Source: an uncultured Clostridium sp.
GTDB taxonomy: Bacteria > Bacillota > Clostridia > TANB77 > CAG-508
Direction of reading: 5' to 3'
Assembly (NCBI GenBank): GCA_947643945.1
Contig: CANRXN010000014.1
Location: forward strand, 1 to 10,451
Length of the DNA: 10,451 bases
In this document: positions 1 through 7,643 of the stretch, piece by piece
Layout: each line of letters begins with the position of its first letter
How positions within the stretch are numbered: position 1 is the stretch's first letter
Position numbers and translations under genes: made by a program
Notes under the pieces: model-generated
Databases searched by the model: none
Seen by the model: only the letters and a program-made list of their open reading frames with translations
Told to the model about the DNA's origin: nothing

Positions 1-1824
1 CATCTCCTGTCATGGCTACAACTGCTCCTGTTTTTTGCCAAGCTTTCACAATTCTTACTTTATGCTCTGGCGTTACTCTTGCAAATACGGAATATTCGCT
101 AATTGTTTTTTCCAATTGTTTTTGTGGGATAGCATCTAGTTCTTGTCCAGTAATTGCTTTATCATTTTCCTTTAAAATGCTTAGTTCTTTAGCGATTGCT
201 TTAGCCGTAGCAATGTGGTCTCCTGTTATCATTACCGTTTTAATACCCGCTTTTTTACAAGTTTTTACTGCCTCTTTTACGCCCTCTCTTGGCGGATCAA
301 TCATGCCAATTAGTCCGCACAAAAGTCAGGTTGTTTTCAAGATTAAATGTATCTATTTTTTGTGGTAGAAAATCTAAATCTTTATAGGCTACCGCAATGA
401 CTCTTAATGCTTTTTTAGCCATTTTTTCGTTTTCTTTTTGTATGCTATATTTCTCTAAGATTGACGTTTGCCCTAGTCCTATTCCTATTTGTTTTTGGCA
501 TTTTTCTAACAAAACATCTGGTGCCCCTTTGGTGATAACTCTATATTTATTCCCTATTTTGTGAATGGTTGTCATCATTTTTCTGCTAGAGTCAAATGGA
601 ATTTCACTAACTCTTGGCATGGTGTGATACAATTCACTTTTATTTTTGTTATTTTCTAAAGCTTGCTTTACAATGGCAACTTCTGTTGGTTCTCCTTGGA
701 CTTCTACTTTTCCTTCTTTGTAGGTAAGATCACAGTCTGTACACATACAAGCAAGCTCAGTTACTAGATTTATATCTTTACTATTAATTTCTACTACTTT
801 CATTTTATTTTGCGTTAAGGTTCCTGTTTTATCACTACAAATAACAGATGAACTTCCCAAGGTTTCTACTGCTGGTAGTTTTCGAATGATACTATTTTGT
901 TTTGCCATTTTGGTAACGCCAATAGATAACATGATTGTTACAATTGCCGGTAGTCCCTCTGGAATAGCTGCTACTGCTAATCCTACAGAAGTCATAAACA
1001 TTTCAATTGGATTAATATTTTTGATTAGTCCAATGACAAAAATAATAAAACAAATTACTAAACATACGATTCCCAATACTTTCCCAACTTGCCCTAATTT
1101 TTTTTGGATAGGTGTTTGGGGTGCTTCGTCCTCAATTATCATGTTAGCTATTTTTCCTACTTTAGTATTCATTCCTGTTTCGGTTACAATGGCTTTCCCA
1201 TGACCATTTACAACAATGCTTGCCATAAATGCCATATTGTTCATATCGCCGAAGTACAGTGTTTGGTTTGCAAATTTTGTCGGCGTTTTTTAAAACAGGC
1301 TCTGTTTCCCCCGTTAAGCTTGCTTCTTCTATTTTTAAATTAAAACTTTCTATTATTCTACTATCTGCTGGCACATAGGTTCCTGCTTCTAAAGTGATAA
1401 TATCCCCTGGCACTAACTCTTCTGCCCTTATTTCATTTGTTATACCATTTCTTGTAACTTTTGCTTTTGGTGGTGTCATTTCTTGTAGCGCTTCAATCGA
1501 TTTTTCTGCCTTTGCTTCCTGTACTACCCCCATAATAGCATTTAGTACTACAATAGCTATGATAATAATCGAATCGATATAATCATTTTCTCCTTGGCTT
1601 TTTGATACCACTGCTGAAATAATAGATGCTAGTATTAAAATAATAATCATAAAGTCATTGAATTGCTTGATGAATCTTACCAATAGACTTTCTTTTGGCT
1701 TGTCTTCTAGTTTGTTTTCCCCATACTCTTGCTGTCTTCTCCTTACTACTTCTTCGCTTAGCCCATGTCTAGAATCTGTCTTAAGTTCTTTTAAAACCTC
1801 TTCTTTTCTAAGTGTTTCCCACAT
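1..1824 (-). CDS. P2A-type (calcium-transporting) P-type ATPase, 3' end outside window, two CGG +1 frameshift sites
   Basis: Membrane cation pump that couples ATP hydrolysis, through an aspartyl-phosphate, to ion export, most likely Ca2+. Read through two single-base shifts (at 1249-1251 and 315-317), the visible part is about 607 residues of a family usually near 850-900. It shows an N-terminal cation-ATPase domain (1-50), M1-M2 helices (about 55-100), the actuator loop SLTGET (169-174), M4 motif PEGLP (288-292) whose Glu is a calcium ligand in SERCA-like pumps, the phosphorylation motif DKTGT (331-335), the nucleotide-domain motif KGAPD (432-436), MIDPP (507-511) and MITGD (531-535). The window edge falls in the TGDG hinge motif, so the C-terminal helices are missing. 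The start is ATG at 1824, with AAGGAG about 9 bases upstream. Family assignment is firm; the transported ion is inferred. The two frame breaks would destroy the pump if CGG were read as arginine. Confidence 0.9.
314..317 (-). other. CGGA recoding site 2 in P-type ATPase (+1 shift, glycine)
   Basis: On the coding strand the frame reads TTT GTG CGG ACT and then runs into a stop 15 bases further on. Skipping one C gives TTT GTG GGA CTA ATT GGC ATG, that is FVGLIGMIDPP, the conserved start of the P domain in P2 ATPases. The glycine (residue 503) is the expected residue. Both flanking frames are fully open and collinear with the family, so exactly one extra base is present. Confidence 0.9.
1248..1251 (-). 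other. CGGC recoding site 1 in P-type ATPase (+1 shift, glycine)
   Basis: The original frame reads GTA CTT CGG CGA TAT and then loses similarity to the family. Dropping one C gives GTA CTT GGC GAT ATG AAC AAT ATG, that is VLGDMNNM, matching the conserved LGDxxNM segment that follows the TGE loop in calcium ATPases. The CGG is codon 192 counted from ATG 1824, and the restored residue is Gly192. Confidence 0.9.
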
Positions 1825-1856
1825 ATCTTTTCTCTCCTTTTGTATTTTTGGAAGAA

Positions 1857-1923
1857 GGGGATTAGGGGGACGTTCCTTAAAATCCCTGTTTTAGGGATTT
1901 TAAGGAACGTCCCCCTAATCCCC
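1857..1923. repeat. 31-bp perfect inverted repeat, hairpin element with GGGGACGT-type motif
   Basis: Arms 1857-1887 and 1893-1923 are exact reverse complements around a 5-base loop (GTTTT). They are far more GC-rich at their ends than the surroundings. The right flank repeats CCCCTAAT. The element shares the short motif ACGTCCCC with the hairpin at 7644-7742, suggesting one family of small mobile or palindromic repeats. It lies just upstream of the P-type ATPase start, so it is probably in that gene's promoter or 5' UTR. The run of T after it (1930-1936) is not flush with the stem, so it is not a clean terminator. A link to IS200-like/REP-associated Y1 transposases is inference. Confidence 0.8.
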
Positions 1924-2075
1924 TAATCCCTTTTTTTCTAATTCTATGTGGCTTGTACTTTTTTTATGACAAATTTATTGATGGTACTCAATAAAAATAA
2001 AATTTAAACACTTACAAAAAGCATGAACAAATTCTCTTTTTCGACATATTATACTTTAAGGAGGTGTTTTTAATT

Positions 2076-2633
2076 ATGTTAGTTAGCTCGCTTGTTTTAG
2101 CACTTTCGAGCAGTATTGATGCTCTTGGAATTGGCATTACATATGGAATAAGAAATACTAAAATTTCGTTTTTAGCTAAAATTATATTATTTATTATTTC
2201 CCTTGTCGTTTCCTCTTTGTCAATTTTTTTTGGTGATATTATCAAAAATGTCCTTCCTGATTTTATTACTAAACTATTTGGAAATTTGATTTTAATTGGT
2301 ATGGGACTTTTTGTGGTGTTTCAGGCTACCAATAAAGATAATTTAAGTTTTGACTTGGATGATTCTAATTCTATTGATGGTAAAGAAGCTTTGTTTTTAG
2401 GGTTTGCGCTTTCTTTGGATTGTTTTTGTATTGGCTCTTGCGGTAGTGCTCTTGGAATGAATTCTTTTTGGTTTCCTTTGTTTATTTCTATTTTCCAGTT
2501 TGTTTTTTTGAGTGTTGGAAATGCACTTGGTAAAAGGCTACAGCATTTAGCTAATTTTCCTAATAATATTTGGTCTTTAATTTCTGGAATTTTACTGATT
2601 TTCATCGGTCTTGTTCGTTTTACTTCTTTTTAG
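2076..2633 (+). CDS. ytaF: YtaF-family sporulation membrane protein (MntP/DUF204-like)
   Basis: A 185-residue, very hydrophobic protein with about six membrane helices built from two related halves. The first half begins with SSIDALGIGITYG (about residues 11-23) and the second contains GFALSLDCFCIGSCGSALG. In each repeat a conserved Asp follows a small-residue helix, the hallmark of the MntP/YtaF (DUF204) group. YtaF proteins are named as sporulation membrane proteins in Bacillus; MntP relatives export manganese, so a cation-export role is possible but not shown. The ATG at 2076 is chosen because AAGGAGG (2058-2064) sits 11 bases upstream; the GTG at 2064 in the same frame overlaps that site. 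No in-frame CGG is present: the two CGG triplets here are out of frame (TGC GGT and ATC GGT). Confidence 0.8.
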   Translation: MLVSSLVLALSSSIDALGIGITYGIRNTKISFLAKIILFIISLVVSSLSIFFGDIIKNVLPDFITKLFGNLILIGMGLFVVFQATNKDNLSFDLDDSNSIDGKEALFLGFALSLDCFCIGSCGSALGMNSFWFPLFISIFQFVFLSVGNALGKRLQHLANFPNNIWSLISGILLIFIGLVRFTSF

Positions 2634-2680
2634 AATAAAGAATATTTGTCGAATTCTTGACATATATTCTTTATTTTCTT
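2634..2680 (+). terminator. AT-rich hairpin terminator after the ytaF-like gene
   Basis: Stem of 12 bp between 2634-2645 and 2664-2675, then a T/T mismatch and four more pairs (TGTC/GACA) closing an 8-base loop. It starts at the base after the stop codon and is followed by a T-rich tail (TTCTTC). The stem is AT-rich, so termination may be incomplete. Confidence 0.6.
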
Positions 2681-2724
2681 CTATCTTATTGATTATCTCG
2701 CTTTATGATGTTCATACTATTAAC

Positions 2725-2741
2725 AATGATATTTTATCATT
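2725..2741. repeat. short palindrome upstream of the XRE regulator (possible operator)
   Basis: AATGATA, three T, TATCATT: seven paired bases on each side, about 90 bases before the regulator's start. It could be an operator for that regulator, but short AT palindromes arise easily by chance in such a sequence. Confidence 0.25.
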
Positions 2742-2830
2742 TTAACTCTATTGTTTTTTACTTTTAAAAATTAGAAAATAATTTATGAGTTAATATGATA
2801 CTAATATATGCTATGAAGGGGGAATTTTTT

Positions 2831-3100
2831 ATGAAGGATATACAACCAGCCAAACTTTTCCAAGTAATTGGGAAAAATATTAAATATTATAGAAAACTAT
2901 ATGATTTGGAAAAAGGGAAAATGACACAAGAAACGCTTGCTGAACTAGCTAATGTTTCTGTTGCTCTTATTGGTAATTTAGAAAGTAAGAAGGTAAATCA
3001 AGGTCTTAGTGTTTTTAGTTTGTGGAAAATTAGTCAGGTTTTAGAGGTTCCTATCGAAAAATTCTTTGATGGTATTGAAGGAAAAGAGAAATCTGTTTAA
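2831..3100 (+). CDS. small XRE-family helix-turn-helix regulator
   Basis: An 89-residue protein that is almost entirely one Cro/C1-type (HTH_3) DNA-binding domain. The helix-turn-helix lies at about residues 31-52 (MTQETLAELANVS, then an LIGNLES recognition end), and the C-terminal part VFSLWKISQVLEVPIEKFF matches the family's last helices. There is no sensor or oligomerisation domain. The start is ATG 2831 with GAAGGGGG 8 bases upstream; the in-frame ATG at 2795 lacks a site. It stands alone between two terminators, so its targets cannot be named. The loop before the HTH (DLEKGK) is slightly longer than usual. No CGG codon. Confidence 0.8.
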   Translation: MKDIQPAKLFQVIGKNIKYYRKLYDLEKGKMTQETLAELANVSVALIGNLESKKVNQGLSVFSLWKISQVLEVPIEKFFDGIEGKEKSV

Positions 3101-3112
3101 AAAGTGTTTAGT

Positions 3113-3154
3113 GCTGTTATGGGATGTTTTAGATATCTCTAACAGCCATTTTTT
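3113..3154 (+). terminator. hairpin terminator after the XRE gene
   Basis: GCTGTTA (3113-3119) pairs with TAACAGC (3140-3146), enclosing a 20-base loop, and is followed by CATTTTTT. It begins 12 bases after the regulator's stop codon. The T run overlaps the -35 box of the next promoter. Confidence 0.65.
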
Positions 3155-3182
3155 GACATTTCTTATTTTTTTATGTTAATAT
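3153..3182 (+). promoter_or_regulatory. extended -10 promoter driving the structured leader and small ORF
   Basis: TTGACA (3153-3158, perfect -35) and TAATAT (3177-3182) are 18 bases apart, with TG one base before the -10 box (TGTTAATAT), an extended -10. Transcription should start near 3189, giving about 128 nt of 5' leader before the ATG at 3317. Confidence 0.7.
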
Positions 3183-3197
3183 ATAGGTATGTCTTTT

Positions 3198-3292
3198 TAG
3201 ATGTCTAGTTTTTAGCTTCTAGTATGTAATATTTTTTGTTACATAAACAGGTGCAAGTCCTGTTACATCTATTACCAGAGTTTATCTGGTAA
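3198..3292 (+). promoter_or_regulatory. structured 5' leader with tRNA-like cloverleaf plus a hairpin before the RBS
   Basis: A 74-nt unit (3198-3271) closes with a 7-bp stem (TAGATGT 3198-3204 with ACATCTA 3265-3271) and holds three arms. They are a 4-bp CTAG/CTAG arm with a 10-base loop (3205-3222), a 7-bp arm TATGTAA/TTACATA with a 9-base loop (3223-3245), and AACAGG/CCTGTT with the 7-base loop TGCAAGT (3246-3264), which resembles a tRNA T-arm. A further 8-bp hairpin (3272-3279 with 3285-3292) follows, then A-rich sequence and the ribosome site. It is not a normal tRNA: there are no spacer bases after the first stem, no GG in the D-like loop, a 9-base central loop of almost only T, and ACCA is displaced by two bases. 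It does not match any riboswitch class I know. Role inferred: regulation of the small ORF. Confidence 0.55.
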
Positions 3293-3316
3293 ATAAAAAA
3301 AGGAGGAGTTGTGTAT

Positions 3317-3544
3317 ATGCCTATGATAATGCTACGGGGAAAGTTTTTAGAAATTACTTTTCCTCATTATTACGTTTCTCATGAAGTGGAGGAAGAGTTT
3401 GCACACAAATATTTGAAAGAATGTCTGAAAATATTACGTTCTCTGCCTTCTTGCTCCGAGGATTCACATGGTAACACTTTTGTATTTTATTTCAAAAGTG
3501 ATGCTGATGTTTTATCAGCAATGGAACTCTGTCCAAAACCTTAA
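3317..3544 (+). CDS. hypothetical 75-aa protein with an in-frame CGG at codon 7
   Basis: I do not recognise this protein. It is a 75-residue soluble protein with aromatic and charged residues (FPHYYVSHEVEEEFAHKYLKE), two cysteines near the middle and one near the end, and no membrane segment. AGGAGGAG (3301-3308) lies 8 bases before ATG 3317; the GTG at 3311 is too close to it. The gene has a strong promoter, a structured leader and its own terminator, which supports expression. Codon 7 is CGG, preceded by CTA as at the smc site. If CGG causes the +1 shift seen in the other genes, translation would give MPMIMLGESF and stop at TAG 3348-3350. The full protein is made only if CGG is read as a normal triplet. 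No other frame joins the two parts. Confidence 0.6.
   Translation: MPMIMLRGKFLEITFPHYYVSHEVEEEFAHKYLKECLKILRSLPSCSEDSHGNTFVFYFKSDADVLSAMELCPKP
3335..3338 (+). other. CGGG in the small ORF: the one in-frame CGG where a shift would end translation
   Basis: Context ATG CTA CGG GGA AAG. A +1 shift gives CTA, GGG (Gly), GAA, AGT, TTT, TAG, a stop 10 bases past the site. This is the reverse of the five other sites, where the shift restores a long conserved protein. It may be an exception because the ORF is foreign or not expressed, or it may be a regulatory use of the recoding. Confidence 0.5.
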
Positions 3545-3549
3545 CAGTT

Positions 3550-3584
3550 AGACCTACAACGCTCAAGTTGTAGGTCTTCTGCTT
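3550..3584 (+). terminator. strong hairpin terminator between the small ORF and smc
   Basis: GACCTACAAC (3551-3560) pairs perfectly with GTTGTAGGTC (3567-3576) around a 6-base loop, with one more A-T pair at the base. The tail TTCTGCTTTT follows. It lies 6 bases after the small ORF stop and 15 bases beyond the smc stop, so it may also serve smc from the other side, though the minus-strand tail has few T. Confidence 0.75.
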
Positions 3585-3591
3585 TTATATA

Positions 3592-6500
3592 TTACATCGC
3601 TCCTAACTTCATAGAAAGTAATTTAGAAATACCATTTTCCTCCATTGTTACGCCATATACCGTATCTGCTGCCTCCATGGTACCTTTTCTGTGGGTAATT
3701 ACTAAGAATTGTGTACTTTTAGAGAATTTTTTTAGGTATTCCGCAAATCGGTATACATTAACATCGTCTAAGGCTGCTTCAATTTCGTCTAACACGCAAA
3801 ATGGTGCTGGATTTATTTTTAAAATAGCAAATAGTAGAGCTATTGCAGTAAAGGCTTTTTCTCCTCCTGATAGTAGCATCATGTTTTGTAGTTTTTTTCC
3901 TGGTGGTTGTACATTGATGTCTATGCCACAGTCTAAGATATTTTCTTCGTCTTCTAGTTTTAAAGAAGCATTTCCACCACCAAATAATTCTTTAAATACT
4001 TCTTCAAAGTTTTTGTTAATGATGGCAAATTGTTTTTTGAATTGCTCTTTCATAGTTTCAGTCATTTCTGCTATAATTTTTCTTAGTTTACTCATGGTGT
4101 CTTCTAAATCTAGCCTTTGCTCACTCATAAAGTCATATCTTTCTTTCATGGTTTTGTATTCTTCAATGGCATCTACATTAACACTTCCTAAATCTCTAAT
4201 TTGTGCTCTTAGGCTGTTTACTTGTTTTTGTGTGGTGGCTACATTTTCTGGCTTTTTGTATTCGCCTACATTGTTTGGCGTTAGCTCGTATTCTTCCCAC
4301 ATCTTGTTAATGATACCATTGATGTCTTCTTCTAGCTTGGTTTTCTTTACATCAATTTTTATGATTTGTGCTTTTAGGTCTTCTATTGTTTTAAATTTAT
4401 TGGTAATCTCTTCTTCTTGTTTTGATAATATTTCGTTTTTGTCTGCCCTTTCTTTCTTTAATTCTTCGATTTTTTCTCCGCTGTTTTGTACTTCTTGTTT
4501 GATTTTTTCTATTTGGTCTTTTGTTTCTTCAATAGACCTCTCTAATTCAAAATTGTCATGGTCAATTTTTTCAATTTGATTTTTCTTATTTTCCATACTT
4601 TTACTTGCATTTTCGATTTCTTGCCTAATTCTTTCTTGTATTTCTTCAATGGAGCTTTCGCTTTCGTCAAAAGAAGATACTGAAATTTTTAGGTTGGTAA
4701 TGTCATAATTTAAGTCGTCTACATATTTTTGATTGTCTTTGTTGATTTCAGCAAATTCTGTAATAATTGTGGTTAGTTTTTCGGTTTCTTCTGTTAATTC
4801 CTCAATTTGCTCAGCGATCACTTCCTTGGTATGAATCGCTTCTTCTTTTTGTTTTTCTAATGTTTCTTGCTCTTCTTTTAATTTGTCTTTCCTTTCTTCA
4901 GCTTTTGCTACATTTTCGTCAATGGCTACGACTTTTTGCTTTTTGGTTGCATAAGTAATATCAATTTCTTGAAGTTCTTTTTCTAAGCTAATTGCATTTT
5001 CTAAGGTTTCTTGTATTTGGTCTTCATAGTCTTGTTTTTCTTTTTCTAGCTTTTCAATTTCTTTTCCACGACCTAGGATGTTTACTGTTTTTTTGCTAAC
5101 AGAACCACCTGTAATACTTCCAGAGGCATTGATAACATCCCCTTCAAGGGTAATAATACGAAAAGAATATCCATTTTGTTTAGCTAACTTAATTGCCGTA
5201 TCCATGTTATCGACAATTACGGTTTTTCCTAGCAAACTAATTACAATTTGCTCATATTTTTTATTGAATTTTATCAGGTCTGCTGCAATACCTATTACAC
5301 CTTTATTGTCTCCTTTTATTTTGTCTATTTTCTTTCCTTTAACAGAGGTAATAGGAAGAAACGATGCTCGTCCTAAGTTATTTTTTCTTAAGTGTTCTAC
5401 TAATTTTTTAGCATCTGCCTCAGTTTCTGTTACAATGTTTTGTAAGCTTGCTCCTAAGCACATTTCGATTGCTGTTTGGTATTCTTCTGGTACTTCTATT
5501 ACACTGGCTAAAACGCCATGCATTCCTTTTCCTAAATCTTTGATGTTTTCGCAGTCTTTTAACAGTGATTTTACACTTTTAATGTATCCTTCTTTTTCTT
5601 TTTCGGTCTCAATTAAAAATTTCAACTTTGATTCTTTGATGCGCATTTCGTTTTGGTAATTATGGATCTTAGTTTGATAGTCATTTATTTTTTTGTCTGC
5701 TTCTTCTTTTATCTTACTTACTTCTTCAATGGATTTTACGATTTTATTTCGTTTGCTATCAATTTCATAAAAATCTTTGGCAATTTCATCTTTTTCTAGT
5801 CTGGTGGCGTCTAGCTCGGAAATGTAATTTGCCATTTCTGTTTTGATTTGGGCTTGTCTTTTTTCATAGTTTTCTAGGTTAATGTCTTGCGCATTAAGTG
5901 TTCCTTGTAGTTCATATTTTTGGTCTGTGTTTTTTTCTACTTTTGCTTTATGTTCTTCAATTTCTAGCTCTTTACTAGATAATTTTTTTGTAACTTTGGC
6001 TAGTTCTTCTTGTTTTTCTTGTAATTCTTTTTCGAATTTTTCTTTGTTTTGTTTTAGGTTATCTTTCTTTTCTTCTCTTTTTTTCATTTCTTGTTCTAGT
6101 TCTTGCTTTTTCGTTTTAGCTTCTTCAATTTCTTTTTCAAATCTTTCCTTGTTTTCTTTGTTATTGTGAATTCTGGTATTTGCTACATTGATGTTTGAGT
6201 TTAACATTTCAATTTCTTTTTGGCTAGCAAAGCCTATATTAGACATTTCTTCTATTTGGCTTGTTATGTTTTCTACTTGTAATTTTAGTTCTTCTTTTAG
6301 GTTCTTAATTTTTTCTAGTCTTTCTTCTTCTTCTTGGCATTGATTTTTGTAAATTTCTTCGTCTTTTATGATTTCTTCTAAGCTTTCTTTATATTTTTCA
6401 ATGTTGTGTAAAAATAGTCCTATTTCAATGTTTTTTAGTTCTTCTTTTAGGTTTAGATATTTTTTGGCTTTTTCGGCTTGTCCTTTTAATGGCTCGATAT

Positions 6501-7102
6501 TGGCCTCGATTTCTGCTAAAATGTCATTAATACGAAGTAAGTTTAATTTGGTTCTTTCTAATTTTTTTTCACTTTCTTCTTTTCTACTTCTAAATTTTAC
6601 AATTCCTGCCGCTTCTTCGAATATATGTCTTCTATCTTCTGATTTGTTACTTAAAATTTCGTCAATTTTTCCTTGCCCGATAATAGAGTAACCGTCTTTT
6701 CCTATCCCTGTGTCCATAAATAGTTCTATTACATCTTTTAGTCTACATGGTACTTTGTTAATAAAGTATCCCGTTTCTCCGCTTCTGTATATTTTTCTAG
6801 TAACTGTTACTTCTGTATATTCAATGGCAAGGGCTCCATCTTGGTTATCAAATACTAAAGAAGCCTCTGCAAATCCTAGAGACTTTCTGTTTTGGGTTCC
6901 TGCAAATATGATGTCTAGGGATTTTGCACCTCTTAATGATTTCATACTTTGCTCTCCGTAGTACCCACCTGATACTATCTGATATATTACTTTTTCCAGA
7001 ACCATTTGGTCCAATTACTCCCGTAATTCCTGGTCTAAATTCTAGTACGGTTTTATCGGCAAATGATTTGAAGCCTTGTAATTCTAGTCTTTTTAAATAC
7101 AT
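3592..7102 (-). CDS. smc: chromosome segregation ATPase SMC, one CGG +1 frameshift near the N-terminus
   Basis: Subunit of bacterial condensin that loads onto and folds the chromosome together with ScpA and ScpB. Read through one +1 shift at 6956-6958, the protein has 1169 residues, a normal SMC length. Seen in order: Walker A GPNGSGKSN (31-39); the family block SDSIRWVL-G-EQSMKSLRG spanning the shift (41-58); long Glu/Lys-rich coiled coil; hinge (about 505-675) with GVIGIAADLI and SGSITGGS glycine-rich motifs; second coiled coil; ABC signature LLSGGEKAF (about 1075); Walker B VLDEIEAALDD (about 1105). ATG 7102 has AAGGTGAT upstream. Gene stands alone; the usual neighbours rnc and ftsY are absent. 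Without recoding, translation stops about 80 residues in, leaving only Walker A. SMC is essential or nearly so in most Firmicutes, so a true knockout is unlikely. Confidence 0.95.
6955..6958 (-). other. CGGA recoding site in smc (+1 shift, glycine)
   Basis: The original frame reads TGG GTA CTA CGG AGA GCA AAG and continues into unrelated residues to a stop. Skipping one C gives TGG GTA CTA GGA GAG CAA AGT, that is WVLGEQS, the near-invariant block after the SMC Walker A. CGG is codon 49; the restored residue is Gly49. Four codons upstream an AGG encodes the conserved Arg of IRWVL, so AGG is still arginine here. Confidence 0.93.
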
Positions 7103-7126
7103 TTATAATCACCTTTAGTATATTTT

Positions 7127-7162
7127 TTAGGTTACAATTCTTTTGTTTGAACCGTAACCTAA
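7127..7162. repeat. inverted repeat at the smc transcription start (possible operator or leader hairpin)
   Basis: TTAGGTTAC (7127-7135) and GTAACCTAA (7154-7162) are exact reverse complements 18 bases apart. The outer half touches the proposed smc -10 box. Neither strand has a flush T run, so it is not an intrinsic terminator. A dyad of this size at a start site fits a regulator's operator, perhaps for the XRE protein encoded next door, or an mRNA 5' hairpin. Confidence 0.45.
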
Positions 7163-7190
7163 GTTTATACTATTTTCGACATTTTGTAAA
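7162..7190 (-). promoter_or_regulatory. candidate smc promoter
   Basis: On the minus strand TTTACA (7190-7185) and TAAACT (7167-7162) are separated by 17 bases; an overlapping TATAAA would have a spacing of 15. Transcription would start near 7155, inside the inverted repeat. Match is moderate. Confidence 0.4.
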
Positions 7191-7215
7191 GGGTATTTTT
7201 GTATAACACCTTTGT

Positions 7216-7548
7216 TTATACAAATTTTGCGTTGGATACAATTTGTGCAATATTATAAATCAAACGTTGTTTATCTGGTGTACAATTTAGTAGTACTTCA
7301 TATAGCTCTCTATTTAAATAATTATGATTTTTTGGTAAGGCTCCTCCTATTAAGTATTCAATACTTGCGTTTAATACATTTCCAATTTGCACTAATCTTT
7401 TTAAATTAATTTGTGTTGAACCCCTTTCTACTCTACTAATATACACGGTTGTTACATCTAATTCTTCTGCTAATCTTTCTTGTGACCAACATCTCCCCCT
7501 TCTTGCATCTTTAATTCTCTGCCCTATTACTTTGTAATCGATTTCCAT
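7216..7548 (-). CDS. XRE-family helix-turn-helix regulator
   Basis: A 110-residue transcription regulator. The N-terminal 70 residues form a Cro/C1-type HTH domain: start IGQRIKDAR, helix-turn-helix at about 21-42 (WSQERLAEELDVTTVYISRVERG), and closing helices LVQIGNVLNASIEYLIGG. This resembles the ImmR/SinR-like group found in Firmicutes. The C-terminal 40 residues (LNRELYEVLLNCTPDKQRLIYNIAQIV) form a short helical tail, probably for dimerisation. The ATG at 7548 has AAGGAAG 9 bases upstream, and a near-consensus promoter lies just ahead. It is transcribed in the same direction as smc, 113 bases upstream of it, and may read into it. Target unknown; the dyad at 7127-7162 is a candidate. No CGG codon is used. 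Confidence 0.85.
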   Translation of the reverse strand: MEIDYKVIGQRIKDARRGRCWSQERLAEELDVTTVYISRVERGSTQINLKRLVQIGNVLNASIEYLIGGALPKNHNYLNRELYEVLLNCTPDKQRLIYNIAQIVSNAKFV

Positions 7549-7573
7549 TCATACCACTTCCTTTTCAAAAGTA

Positions 7574-7602
7574 AATATAACATCATGGGTTCCATTTGTC
7601 AA
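7574..7602 (-). promoter_or_regulatory. consensus promoter of the XRE gene
   Basis: On the minus strand a perfect TTGACA (7602-7597) and TATATT (7579-7574) are 17 bases apart. The start would be near 7567, giving a leader of about 19 bases that holds only the ribosome site. Confidence 0.8.
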
Positions 7603-7643
7603 TACTTTTTTGGAATTTATATGTAAAATTTTATTTTTAACAT

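Noticed and set aside
2064..2075. GTG 2064 as the start of the ytaF-like gene
   Set aside because: It overlaps the AAGGAGG site itself; ATG 2076 has proper spacing.
3246..3264. Cobalamin riboswitch, because GGTGCAAGTCC resembles its conserved hairpin
   Set aside because: The B12-box and the GCAACTG-type core elements are missing and the overall fold differs.
3198..3277. A functional tRNA gene, possibly the quadruplet-reading tRNA-Gly
   Set aside because: No CCG or UCCG in the central loop, which is 9 bases of nearly all T; no D-loop GG; no spacer after the acceptor-like stem; ACCA out of position.
3677..6961. Long plus-strand open frames opposite smc
   Set aside because: They are Ser/Phe-rich antisense shadows of the Lys/Glu-rich coiled-coil coding strand and have no ribosome sites or family resemblance.
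7127..7162. The inverted repeat as a terminator of the XRE gene
   Set aside because: On the minus strand the stem is followed by A, not T, and it coincides with the likely smc start site.
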